Positions 42,801 through 50,574 of a DNA stretch of 64,000 bases are shown here, piece after piece (position 1 is the stretch's first letter; the number at the start of each line of letters is the position of its first letter). The stretch is taken from NCBI GenBank assembly GCA_933228895.1, contig OW121854.1:91564609-91628608 (forward strand), in the 5' to 3' direction. Under the pieces are notes generated by a model, which was not told the origin of the DNA, did no database searches, and worked only from the letters and a program-made list of their open reading frames with translations. The stretch comes from Platycnemis pennipes. Lineage: Eukaryota; Arthropoda; Insecta; Odonata; Platycnemididae. A program made the translations under genes and the position numbers.

Positions 42801-45505
42801 TGGCGACGTGCACCTCCAAAGGTTTAACTCTAGCCTTACTAAAAATGGCCCACACTTCATGTGCGCCCGTATTTATAATCATCTCCCTCCAAATTTGAAA
42901 GGCATTTCCACATTAGGGAAATTTAAATCTGAATTGAAGAACTTTTTACTAGAGAATGCTTTCTATAGCACCTCTGAATATTTAAATGGTTAACTGTGTT
43001 TTGTAAACTGTGCATAATTATGTTGTTTTTATTATTTTTTATAATATATATATATTCTTTTAATTGTATGTATGTATCCATGTAATTGACGACATTTCCC
43101 ATGTCTATAAGACCTAACGGAATAAAGAATTATTATTATTATTAATGTATAATGGCATTCCCGCAATGTATTCGATTTTATAACACCGCTTATTATTTAT
43201 CTTATAGATTAAATTTATATGCTTTTCTGGATCCTATATTTAACCTTAAGTAAAAAAGTATATTTCTTGACATACCATTCCAATATAAATTTGTGAACAT
43301 TCAACATTCTCTAAACTTACTATCATGTTTCAAGATATTGATTACTATGGATTTGACTGATTCATTTATTTCATGGTATTTTATATTTCTAAAGGCAATC
43401 TATGGAAATGACACACCAAATTACTCATAAGGTCTCAAACCCAGAGCAGTGTCCTTGATCTATCATACTCCGAGATCATGCTGGTAGGTTCAAGCCATAT
43501 CTTAAAACTCAGCGAATTCGCACATTTCCTACACATGGAATAGATAAAACTAGATATTTTACACAGACATGTTTTTCTTTCGGAATGGTTCAAGTTAGAA
43601 AGCCAATAGTTTTACGCAAGAAAGTTTTAGATGAGAAAGCATTTTGGGTATGCTTATTTTAGATACTTGATGAATGTGCTGAAATGTAATTTTTATGTGA
43701 TCCATAGATGATTAACCAAATTATCTGAGAAATTATCCGGTTTTAATTTACAATTCAATAATTCAAATAGAATGCCATTCTCAGTAATAGTATCTAGTTC
43801 TTAATTGAGGTTACGCAAGTGACATGTGGGATGCATACCTTCCCTGATGTGTGAGTGCTTACCCAAGGCTAACTGACACCGCATGCCACTGATTCAGAAT
43901 TCAGATGGTAACATATCCACAACAAAAATCTAATGGAGAAGAGAGCAAAGTTACACTGACATAAGGGGATAAGTAATATTGAACATTAACATGCTGAAGT
44001 ATAAAGATAATGAAAGAAATGCCGAAGTGGATAAAACAGCTCAGCTTGCATAATATATTCCAGAAATAGCAAAAAAGATGCAACAGAGGAGTCATCAGTT
44101 GACAATACAATGCCTTCAATATCTGCACACCTAGACGCGCAACCAATGTCACATGAGCCCTTCACCTAAATGTTTACTACTTCGTTGCAAAATTCTGGTT
44201 CTTCGTTCAGGAACGGTATAGATAAATTTTCCTATGCATGCGCTTCATTAAAATTTCACTTGATTTATTTTTCCTTGATAAACAACTGTCTGATTTGTCA
44301 TATTTTAAAGGTATGATGAGGTGGTAAACTGTTGGGTCAAATGCATTCTGACCAAACCACTCTGTAATCCAGCAACATCACTAACCTGGCACCCTGCATA
44401 TCCTGATGATGCCAGATTATTGATGGTCAACTGTACCACATCAATTACTGTCATAACACAGATTAAATAGAATTCTGTTTAAGTCATTCGTCAATTAGCT
44501 ACGCTGGTGTGTTGTCAATCTAAAATTTAATTTTCATAGGGTGAGATATAAGTATCACGTATACTGACAATTCCACCTAAAAATAAATGCTTTCATTAAC
44601 TATTGTGACAGCAGAAACTTCTGATAGAATAGATGCTGTAAACTGCATTCACGTCATACACAAGATCAGATTCACACTATAACTATGATCTCAAATGTCA
44701 ATTTCAACACCCAATTTTGAATTCCAACAAAAAAACGCTAAATTTCGTTGCACAACATTCTTGTTAAGGAGAGAAAGAATGCAAATACCTTCCAGACATC
44801 CTTACACTGATGGAAAGAAGTGACAACCATCTAAATAAGCGATTTATACTTTGTAATTTATACAAGTTGTAACTCAAACCATTTCATGAGAGCGTATTAT
44901 ATAACCTCATTCACATCAAAATTAACGGTATGGGCATAAAATTTAATTCTTTACCACACAAACAATTTAGACCGCTCGAACTAAATAGGTACATTTTTTG
45001 TTTGAAAATTGTTGATCCGCATTGTTCAAATGTCTTCATCCTACATTGGACTTAACAGGAAGCTATCAACTGGGTCAGCATGAAAAACTTATTTATATTC
45101 AATATATTTACCTCTAGAACCAGAAACGGGGCCATTAGACAAGGGTCCTCCACCTGACTGCGAAGACTTCTCTGGACCCATGGAGCTCACTGGGACTTGA
45201 TTAGGCAATGCAGGCGGTGCTCCAGGAGGTGGAAATCGCTGAAACTGAGTATTCGTTGCCGGTCCCACTCCTGAGGGCGACGTAGCTGCTTGACCCTGAT
45301 TGGTGTTATCCATTGAGGGCATACCTAAATGCCTTTCGCTGGAACCACCATCGTTCGTGTAACTTGGTGGATAGTTTTGCGGCATCGTAGCTCCATGTGA
45401 TGATGGAAAAGATTGAGGATTTTGTTGTCCATAACTATTAGGTGCATTGTAGCCTTGGTCGGGAACTCCATACTGGGGTTGAATTGGCATATATTGAGGA
45501 TTCAT
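15834..45505 (-). CDS. Sec24CD: Sec24C/D-type COPII coat cargo adaptor, complete gene, 16 coding exons
   Basis: Sec24 pairs with Sec23 in the inner COPII coat at ER exit sites and selects cargo. Coding exons (minus): 45505-45112, 38106-37922, 37023-35977, 33890-33711, 32001-31806, 29746-29631, 27750-27547, 25631-25425, 24590-24464, 24249-24089, 23914-23735, 22046-21845, 21748-21554, 18874-18677, 18354-18161, 15974-15834; total 3927 nt, 1308 aa, every junction in frame. Residues 1-530 are Pro/Gly/Met/Gln-rich and disordered. The conserved part starts at LDPDHMPSP (about 534). The zinc finger is C637-x2-C640...C659-x2-C662. The trunk includes [13 protein letters not shown] and [11 protein letters not shown], then [15 protein letters not shown] in the beta-sandwich, [14 protein letters not shown], the helical domain, and a gelsolin-like region with FYPRLIPL and [10 protein letters not shown]; it ends [18 protein letters not shown] and EIKHDDKL favour the Sec24C/D over the A/B class. 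A 5' UTR exon is likely, since the start exon has an acceptor at about 45521. Confidence 0.97.
16889..17168. mobile_element. 280-bp MITE with 14-bp TIR AGGCACGTAGCCAG
   Basis: The left end AGGCACGTAGCCAG (16889-16902) is the exact inverse of the right end CTGGCTACGTGCCT (17155-17168). The flanks carry a near-perfect 9-bp repeat (GTCTGTAGT before, GTCTGTGGT after). A G-run (GTGGGGGGAGTGAGGGG) sits just inside the left TIR. A 9-bp duplication would fit a Mutator-like or hAT-related origin; the superfamily is uncertain. It lies in the last Sec24 intron. Confidence 0.7.
17300..17583. mobile_element. TTAA-flanked MITE, family A copy 1
   Basis: TTAA at 17300-17303 and 17580-17583 flank inverted ends of about 13 bp (CGCGTTCAACCCG / CGGGTTGAATGTG). 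The TTAA duplication is the hallmark of piggyBac-type transposition. An internal arm pair around GGACGCGAATGCACGTCC is partly eroded by CG to CA changes compared with copy 2 (47796-48092). Confidence 0.85.
18931..19139. mobile_element. 209-bp MITE, TTA target duplication (PIF/Harbinger-like)
   Basis: TTA at 18928-18930 and 19140-19142 flank ends that match imperfectly as inverted repeats (AGGCCACTTTA / AAACGGCCT). Internal CTTTACAC/TGG and TTGTACAA words repeat in both orientations. A 3-bp TTA duplication points to PIF/Harbinger. It lies in the Sec24 intron beside the exon starting at 18874. Confidence 0.55.
19964..20876. mobile_element. 913-bp non-autonomous hAT-type element
   Basis: A perfect 8-bp target duplication CCAAGAAT (19956-19963 and 20877-20884) flanks perfect 12-bp inverted ends CATAGCTGGGCA / TGCCCAGCTATG. 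Both subterminal regions are crowded with GTTAA/TTAACG words in both orientations, which is typical of transposase-binding subterminal repeats. There is no transposase ORF. It lies in a Sec24 intron. Related subterminal sequence ends at about 56970. Confidence 0.93.
21102..21262. mobile_element. Short MITE, second copy of the CCATATTTTCCAG family
   Basis: Left end TACCATATTTTCCAGCTTAT; right end CTTATGAGCCAGAAAATACA, which reads inversely as TGTATTTTCTGGCTCATAAG. Internal TAAGAC words match the copy at 9977-10123. Confidence 0.55.
22405..22477 (+). repeat. 5'-truncated tRNA-derived SINE fragment
   Basis: It contains AAATCAGGGGGTCCGGGT and the tail GTGGAATATTTGCTATA, both also present in the fuller copy at 22696-22801. 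The A-box half is missing and the B box is damaged (GGGTACGAAACCC). Confidence 0.75.
22696..22801 (+). repeat. tRNA-derived SINE with intact A and B boxes
   Basis: The 5' part folds like a tRNA: acceptor GCCTTGG with TCAAGGT, A box TAGCTCAACTGG, anticodon arm CCTGG-CCGGAAA-TCAGG and B box GGTTCGAGTCC. Loop position 33 is C instead of T, and an unrelated tail ending GTGGAATATTTGCTATA is shared with another copy 220 bp upstream. It is therefore a SINE head rather than a functional tRNA gene. The loop would read GGA as anticodon. Confidence 0.8.
25093..25201 (+). repeat. tRNA-derived SINE, diverged copy
   Basis: GCCTTGGTAGCTTAACTAG at the head, B box GGTTCAAGTCC and a TTTGTGG..TACTGCTA tail match the SINE at 22696-22801. 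It ends directly against the TTAA-type MITE starting at 25202. Confidence 0.7.
25202..25366. mobile_element. 165-bp TTAA-type MITE, family B
   Basis: Ends TTACCCTTTTCCACTCGG and CTGAGTGGAAAGGGTTAA are inverse of each other. The left TTAA has decayed to TTAC. An internal inverted pair (GTGTCGAGTGA / TCACTCGACAC) can fold. A half copy in inverse orientation is at 62692-62786. Confidence 0.75.
26000..27540. other. Sec24 intron, nothing recognised
   Basis: This is intronic sequence between the exons at 25631 and 27547. No repeat family, RNA gene or conserved exon was identified in this stretch. Confidence 0.5.
29935..30374 (+). mobile_element. Penelope-like element 3' end: GIY-YIG C-terminus, promoter block, hammerhead-like motif
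   Basis: An open reading from about 29935 to the stop at 30172-30174 contains [14 protein letters not shown] and [16 protein letters not shown], the C-terminal signature of the GIY-YIG endonuclease of Penelope-like retroelements. Overlapping its end and following it are two CCAAT boxes in a repeated AGAGCCAATCAGGAG (30129-30143 and 30178-30192) and a TATA box (TATATATA, 30214-30221). At 30251-30291 lies GCC-CTGAGGA-hairpin-GAAACGTC-GGC, which has the layout of a hammerhead ribozyme core with stem I GCC/GGC. Penelope-like elements are known to carry pseudo-LTRs with hammerhead ribozymes, so the order seen here fits. The reverse transcriptase part is absent. The copy sits in a Sec24 intron in antisense. 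Confidence 0.82.
30375..30536. repeat. Near-perfect palindrome: 77-bp arms, 8-bp loop
   Basis: The left arm 30375-30451 and right arm 30460-30536 are inverse copies with the loop CTCATTGC between them. Each arm read outward contains CTGATGA, a 5-bp hairpin GATGT-ATC-ACATC, then GAAA and CCGGTC, again a hammerhead-like core. The arms show almost no divergence, so the palindrome is young or is kept identical. It directly abuts the Penelope-like remnant. Confidence 0.93.
30600..30670 (-). repeat. tRNA-like SINE head, minus strand
   Basis: On the minus strand the anticodon arm TTGGG-TTGGCAA-CCCAA (anticodon GGC, alanine-like) and B box GGTTCAAATCC are clear, but the D arm is degenerate (ATTTTAACCATTAA). 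It is better explained as a SINE or tRNA pseudogene than as a working tRNA. Confidence 0.6.
33101..33157. repeat. 24-bp tandem duplication
   Basis: The unit ACATGACAGACAAAACAGAT plus TCTG occurs at 33101-33124 and 33125-33148 without change, followed by a 9-bp partial third unit. Confidence 0.9.
33503..33536 (-). repeat. Isolated hammerhead-like motif
   Basis: The minus strand reads CTGAAGA, a weak TGA/TCA hairpin, then AAAC and the palindrome CCCGGG followed by TC. It is related to the motif cores at 9590, 10844, 30254, 30460 and 58902. It lies in the Sec24 intron above the exon at 32001. Confidence 0.45.
34601..34712 (+). repeat. Dispersed repeat, copy 1 (GACTGACAACT...GGAGAGAAACC)
   Basis: It shares GAC.GACAACT.AG, TA.GGATAGGT and GG.TGGAGAGAAACC.AGCAT in the same order with 63885-64000. 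It is likely a LINE or SINE 3' fragment; no ORF. Confidence 0.6.
37110..37419. mobile_element. 310-bp TTAA-flanked MITE, family C
   Basis: TTAA at 37110-37113 and 37416-37419; the inverted ends TTAATCCTTTTGCTCCC and GGGAGTATAAGGGTTAA match at most positions. The internal half near the right end contains GCCGATATAT and GGCCAC in both orientations. It lies in the Sec24 intron between the exons at 37922 and 37023. Confidence 0.75.
38570..38975 (-). repeat. SINE-like repeat, copy 1
   Basis: It shares with 46740-47132 the words TTCAACCTGA, GTAGAGCTCACC (GTAGAACTCACC in the other), TTTCCCTG and the run TGTCCA..GG..T...CC.G.AT.TG..CCCAGGA. It is strongly decayed. The tRNA-like head would be at the high-coordinate end. 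Confidence 0.5.
38980..39985. other. Sec24 first intron, nothing recognised
   Basis: This is AT-rich intronic sequence with no identifiable repeat, RNA gene or exon. Confidence 0.45.
39990..40560 (+). repeat. Two diverged copies of a repeat ending CCTTGAATAAATC
   Basis: About 39990-40175 and 40270-40560 share TTTTAAA...TATTTAT.TAA.GG.AAACCT, GGATTGTATAA and TATAATTGGAAT, and both end near TTCACC.TTGAAT.AAT. The AATAAA-like end suggests LINE 3' UTR fragments. Confidence 0.5.
41840..42510 (+). pseudogene. hAT-type transposase fragment (DUF4371 / ZMYM1-like)
   Basis: The reading [17 protein letters not shown]...LQHHIKN (about 42047-42125) followed, after a frame change near 42230, by [19 protein letters not shown] and [12 protein letters not shown]...[13 protein letters not shown] matches the N-terminal half of hAT-family transposases annotated as zinc finger MYM-type 1-like. 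The dimerisation C-terminus is missing. The reading stops where GGGGCGGATCCAGGGGG, a sequence typical of another DNA-transposon terminus, begins (about 42490). It sits in the first Sec24 intron, sense to the plus strand. Dead copy. Confidence 0.8.
42583..43145 (+). mobile_element. LINE 3' end fragment with TTA tail
   Basis: An ORF ending at 42993 reads [19 protein letters not shown]...[11 protein letters not shown]...[16 protein letters not shown], the C-terminal region common in CR1/Jockey-group retrotransposons found across arthropods. The sequence ends AATAAAGAATTATTATTATT, a microsatellite-like LINE tail. A second, older copy of a related element is at 48380-48800. Confidence 0.75.
43150..45088. 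other. Sec24 first intron, nothing recognised
   Basis: No protein family, RNA gene or clear repeat was identified between the LINE tail and the first coding exon. Confidence 0.45.
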
Positions 45506-46073
45506 AATGACAGGTCAACTCTAAAATTAAAACACACAAACTTGAGTTGATGTAAATAACCTAAAAATAACAAACACATTTAAGACCGAAGGCTTTAACA
45601 CTTAAACAAGTGCCAACGACGTACTGCCGCACATTTCCTCAGCAAATAACATGTAATTCACACAATATCACGTAAAGAAGCCTTATACCACTTAGCATTT
45701 GCTCCACTAAAAACAATAACAACATCAATTGTCAGGGAAATTGTGTAATTCGGTTTGCACTAAAGTCAATCTTCGCATATACTATAATTCAACGGAAAGT
45801 TATGGATGTTATGATGACGTTATATCATTAATTTAAGCAGTATTTATATTTAAAACATATGTACGTACTGTTAAAACTTACAAATACATTTAACAACAGC
45901 ACAAATTAGTGTAACATTTTCTCCAACTTCATACTATGACCCAGCTGTGCCACGTAAGGTCGATCTGAGCATGCGCAAGGCGAGCCACGTCAGCCGCAAA
46001 TACAACCATATACCGCGAAGATTAAACTGGCGCTTCTGATAATCGGCGTTATATCTGTGGTACCACGTAGGCA
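45506..46073 (-). promoter_or_regulatory. Sec24 5' UTR and promoter region
   Basis: An acceptor TTTTAG precedes the ATG-bearing exon (exon start about 45520). A good donor, ATTT|GTAAGT on the minus strand, lies at 45881-45880, so a non-coding first exon should start somewhere around 45882-46000. That stretch holds a GCATGCGCAAG element (45970-45980), close to the NRF-1 site TGCGCATGCGC found in housekeeping promoters, in a local CpG-rich patch (45955-46085). Confidence 0.55.
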
Positions 46074-46099
46074 TGGAGCTAATAAAAAAGATAGTAGAG
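46074..46099 (+). CDS. Possible short first coding exon of a divergent gene
   Basis: GGCATGG at 46072-46078 has a favourable start context. It is followed by MELIKKIVE and a consensus donor GTGAGT about 26 bases after the ATG. It would share the CpG-rich promoter with Sec24 head to head. No second exon was identified, so this is tentative. Confidence 0.22.
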
Positions 46100-46739
46100 T
46101 GAGTATTGCTTTTATATCCATAAAAATTGTATAATATTTCTTAACATCTTCTGAAGTAATAAGTCTTAGGAGTCGTTTTAATATGATTTATTGAATAAAT
46201 CAATTTTACTCGTAGATTGGATTGTTGATGATGAAAATCATTAAGTGCACACATAATTTATCTGTACAACTCAACTTCTCCACATAATATCAGGATAAAA
46301 CGGCATAAAGTAAAAAAAAACTGGTGTTGTGTTTGTTCAGTTCATTTGTCCATATTGTCAATTTTATCATAGGTAAACTTTTGAGCAATCCAACTTGGCA
46401 AGTTTGAAAATGTGTAACTTGGGAATAATATACTAATATTCTAAATATTCCTATATTCGATTGAGAAATAATTAAAAGTTTTAATCAATCATATTCTTTT
46501 GATTATTTGGGTCCCAGCATGGAAAGGAAGACTTAAATAACATAATCACCTCACCAACCATACCAAACTATACTTCAGTACTTATAGTTATAACACATAA
46601 AAAAATGTAATACTAATACATGATTGATCATCAACTTGCTCAGTCAGATAAAATGTTGAGCATTTATGGAAATTTCAATTCCTCTTATATTCAACTTCAT
46701 TTCCATTGAGGTTAATTGATGAATGTTGAGAGTATTTTC

Positions 46740-47132
46740 AAAGCTACCCTGCATCTGGATATGATAGATTTCATGAAGGAACTGAGTGGATTCACAAAAC
46801 TATTCTTACTGTGCCAAGCTGGGAAAACCGTCTTAAGCTGATTAACATTTTCACTGACTCAGTAATTCAACCTGAAGGTTGGTCTTTGATAGGTAAAAGT
46901 AGAACTCACCCCATACTAAGCCAATGGCAGGTGAAATTCACACATTCAGGGTAGGGGGGGCCAGTTCCTTTCCCTGGGCCAACTGCGATTTCCTACTAAA
47001 GTCTGACATGCAGAAAATTGAATCGTGAGGATTTTAGATGGGGGTGTCCAGAAAGGCACTTGCCCAGGATTTGGACCCAGGACCCTCCGGTTAGTAGCTC
47101 AGTGCTCTACCCTCTAGGCCACCACGACCCCG
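46740..47132 (-). repeat. SINE-like repeat, copy 2, with tRNA-like head
   Basis: On the minus strand the head (47132-47060) carries A-box TGGCCTAGAGGG and B-box GGGTCCAAATCC. The body continues down to about 46740 and matches 38570-38975. The tRNA head plus unrelated body and a second dispersed copy make it a SINE. Confidence 0.65.
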
Positions 47133-47170
47133 TGTTAACATTTTAGGCACCAAAATCTTAGAAGTGATTA

Positions 47171-47579
47171 AGTCCGTTTCACACTATACTTGATCCAGCA
47201 CAAGACCTAGTGTGCTAGCCGCTACTTGATATTGAGGACGGAATCTAGTATTATTGGAACCGTCCTGGGAGGTTTCACACGATCATCGACCTTGTGCTTG
47301 CCATGAATCGGTTATTCCATATGATTCCATACCAATTAAAAAAAAGAGAAGTTCGCACAGTGTCTGTAACATGACTTGATTGGTCGATGGCTACTGGGCT
47401 ACTAGGTCCTACTAGAAATCTAGTACCACATCAAGTATGATATCCAGTAGCTCAGCGAGTATACTAGCTAGCATGCTTGCCAGCCAGCATACTGGTTCTG
47501 TTCACATGATACTGGAAAGCTAACATACTAGCGAGTATACTAGACCTTGTACTGGATCAAGTATCGTGTGAAACGGGCT
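47171..47579. mobile_element. 409-bp MITE with long TIR and TTA duplication (PIF/Harbinger-like)
   Basis: The left end AGTCCGTTTCACACTATACT and the inverse of the right end AGCCCGTTTCACACGATACT continue as TGATCCAG(C/T)ACAAG, a TIR of about 35 bp with three mismatches. TTA at 47168-47170 and 47580-47582 is the duplication. The interior repeats ACTAG/CTAGTA words in both orientations. Confidence 0.85.
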
Positions 47580-47795
47580 TTAGGGTCTTAATGCTGCCCT
47601 AGTAACGTTAATGAGACATCGTAAAATTGGGCCTAAGTATGGGCGCCAAAATTTCCACTTTTATCTCTAACCATTTCACCTACCACTATTTTTACATACC
47701 CCAAAGGACAGCCACTAATGACCACAAAACTTCATAGCATTGTCATTGAATAATTTAAATGACCACTCCTCATTATGAGGAAGGTAAGGGAATGG

Positions 47796-48092
47796 TTAAC
47801 ACGTTCAACCCGACGGACGCGAATGCGCGTCCGAGGTGCGTTGCCAAGACACCGAAGGACGCGCATTCGCGTCTGTAATGACCTCTATGATGACCTCACT
47901 GAAGACCTCTATGAAGACTTCTCTGAAGGACGCGAACTCATGTCTTTAATAAATTATCGAGTTTTGTTATTAAAATTTTTTTTAAACTAATTTTAAAATT
48001 ACATTTAATTGACTGGCCAAATTAATGTGGCAGAAAAAGCTTTCCGTTTTTCATGATAGCACACTAGAAATATTCCGGGTTGAATGTGTTAA
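47796..48092. mobile_element. TTAA-flanked MITE, family A copy 2
   Basis: TTAA at 47796-47799 and 48089-48092; inverted ends CACGTTCAACCCG and CGGGTTGAATGTG. GGACGCGAATGCGCGTCC and its partner GGACGCGCATTCGCGTC (about 47815-47872) can form a CpG-rich hairpin. Compared with copy 1 at 17300-17583 it keeps the CG pairs and has an extra GACCTCTATGAA unit. Confidence 0.88.
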
Positions 48093-48379
48093 CATAGGAA
48101 CTGGTTTTAAGGAGTGGGTATGGCCAAATGCTCTTTTCTTAGATTGGATCACAAAGAATAGGTAGAACTCGGGGCTTAGAAGCAAGTATATAAATAGCAT
48201 TTTCTCTAGTCATTGTCCTTGCACTCGTATGCATATACATTACCACAGCTAAATGTACCACAGAAGAATTGCCCCTGAGGTGCATCTGAACTAAGTCCTT
48301 CACGCGTATGCTCTTAGTGATTTATGCAAGCTTTGGCAACTTATATCAACTAAGAAAAGAATTGGATCTCAGTTCTGCC

Positions 48380-48800
48380 ACATTCCATCACAAATATTTC
48401 CCAGCTCACTAGAAAGAGCACTCCTGCCACACTCATAACCATGATAACATTCATCTATCCCAGTATTCTATGTCCTCATCTCAGCATGGCCCACATCACT
48501 CAGCTTCAGTCATTTTCAATAGCTTACCATTAAACATAAAATCCATCAATAGCTAATTTTAAGAAATGTTTAAAGCAGCTCTTACTCCAGGAAGCATACT
48601 ACAGCTTTACTGAATATTTTGATAATGACTGCAACTGTTGCAAAATATGATATATCTGTGATATTCTATGCCATGTATACATATGTAGTACACTTTTTAT
48701 CTTTTTTATGTCATGTTACTAATTGATATTTACCTAATTAATGATTTCCATGTTCTATATGTAACTCACAGAAATAAAATTATATTATAATTATAAATAA
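48380..48800 (+). mobile_element. Decayed LINE 3' end
   Basis: The broken reading NSLPLNIKSI...FKKCLKQLLLQEAYYSFTEYF (about 48515-48625) lines up with the LINE C-terminus at 42583-42993. The 3' end is AATAAAATTATATTATAATT. Confidence 0.6.
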
Positions 48801-48983
48801 GGTTGGTCCTGGTAGAGATCATAACATTATCTCCCCCATTTCTCACTTCCACATGCCATACATTTACTGTGCACATCAATTATGCGTCCACCAGGCACAT
48901 GCTACTAAATTATTAGTCTCCTAGAAATATTATGATTCAGTAAGAAATAACTCTGTAGTTTCCAGAGTTAAAATTTATTATAA

Positions 48984-49016
48984 GACCAGGTTTTGTTGAA
49001 TAGTTGACATCACCAG
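48984..49016 (-). repeat. Degenerate hammerhead-like motif
   Basis: The minus strand reads CTGGTGA, TGTTGAA-type hairpin arms, AAAC, CTGGTC. It is the weakest member of the dispersed motif family in this window. Confidence 0.3.
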
Positions 49017-49704
49017 GTACGATTCTACAGAACATATTGGCTTATATACTGTGTTAGCAATGAGGAAGGGTGGGGGGGAGAACGTGGCTAGAAGAAGGGA
49101 AAAATGGAAGGGGGCGGAGGTGGATAGTGATGAACAGTTAAAATAAGGAAGGCTTACTGATGGAGTGAGGTTGAGGAGTGGGGGAGAGAGGGACTGAGAG
49201 AAGTGGCCATAGGAGGTAGCTTGGATCTAGGCGAGGGAATGAAAGAGGGGAGGAGTAAGAGAGATGTTGTGATGATGTGCGCTTGACTAACGATGAGGCA
49301 GGGTGGTAGAGAATTGTAGATGAATATCCAGGAAGTGAGTAAGGGAAAGGTTGTCATTCACTTAATGTCCATTTTTGAACTGAGTGTTGTACATCCAGTG
49401 GTGTGCAGTCAGGAGAGGGTTTAGGGTTAAACTTCCCTTCAAAAATATTCCCGTAATTCACTATATTTTGCTCTTCAGGCTGAAAAATATAGTTTGTCTT
49501 CACGAAAAGAGAATGCTAATTTATTGTTTTAGTGAATAATAATTTAAATATCATTTTATGATGATGCGCATTAATACTAATGAAATCTCCTCTAGAAGGA
49601 AATCCTGCATACACCACTTTGCACATCATTTGTGCTTTGTGCTGTAACTATAGCCTATGTAAGCCTAAGTTTGTGCATGTGGTGGTACAATCAGCTGAAT
49701 TTAA

Positions 49705-50160
49705 CAGGAGGGGGGTACCGTTGGAAACACCCGAAGTATGCCTGAACGCGAAGCACTCTGGGGGAAGCATGTTACGAAGCCAAAGCACAGAAGCATGCTT
49801 CCATGTAGGCTTCAAAGCATTGTTGACTAGAATAACAAAAGATGGTGGAGACGTTGGCTACTTATAAATAATAATATCTATTTTTTAACTCATGTCAGTA
49901 TGTTACATTTGCATAATAATTAATATACATATTAATAATAAGGTTAATATACATTTAATCACTCTTTCACTTCCCATCTAAATATTTGATAGATATTGCC
50001 CTCTATCGTGTTTCACTATACCTAGTGGTTTTATATGTTGCCACTACTGCTTAACGTCGCTCCTAACTGTAGACTGTCCAAATATGAAGTATTCTTCCCC
50101 AAGCATGCTTTATTGTACGTCAGCACCAAGAATGCTTTGCCGAAGCATACTTGGTTTTTG
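49705..50160. repeat. Possible foldback rich in AAGCATGCTT words
   Basis: GAAGTATGCC...GAAGCACTC..GGG (49733-49765) and the inverse of GAATGCTTTGCCGAAGCATACTTGG (about 50129-50153) are similar. AAGCATGCTT recurs near 49790 and 50102. Terminal duplication not found. Confidence 0.35.
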
Positions 50161-50439
50161 GATACGGCTAAAGGCTACCTAGGTAGGCAAGGAAATATGG
50201 GCTTGCTACTCATATTGATGTTTTTACACATGGTAAAACAATGTATTAAGATGTAAGTGAAATGTATTTTTAAAATGTGTCAGATAAAAGGTGGAAATTG
50301 CAGAAACATGCATTTTAAAAAGGTTAAATTTGAATGTTTTAGTAATAAAATTAACTCCCATGGGAATGAAATACTACCTCCATCAAATGAGCCTTAAGAA
50401 GGTATAATAACTAATAATGTAATTTTTTTACAGGGACTG

Positions 50440-50572
50440 AAAAATAAATTTTATTATTTTAGTGTCATAAAGTTGAAAAATATATTTATATTGGGCCGAT
50501 ATATCAGCCAACCGAACTTTTCCTCCGAGATGCAAAAGCCAATATATCGGCCCGCCACACTAAGAGGGTTAA
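50440..50572. mobile_element. Right half of a TTAA MITE related to family C
   Basis: It ends CTAAGAGGGTTAA and contains GGGCCGATATATC and CCAATATATCGGCCC, an inverted pair like the GCCGATATAT words in 37110-37419. The left end was not fixed. Confidence 0.45.
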
Positions 50573-50574
50573 TG

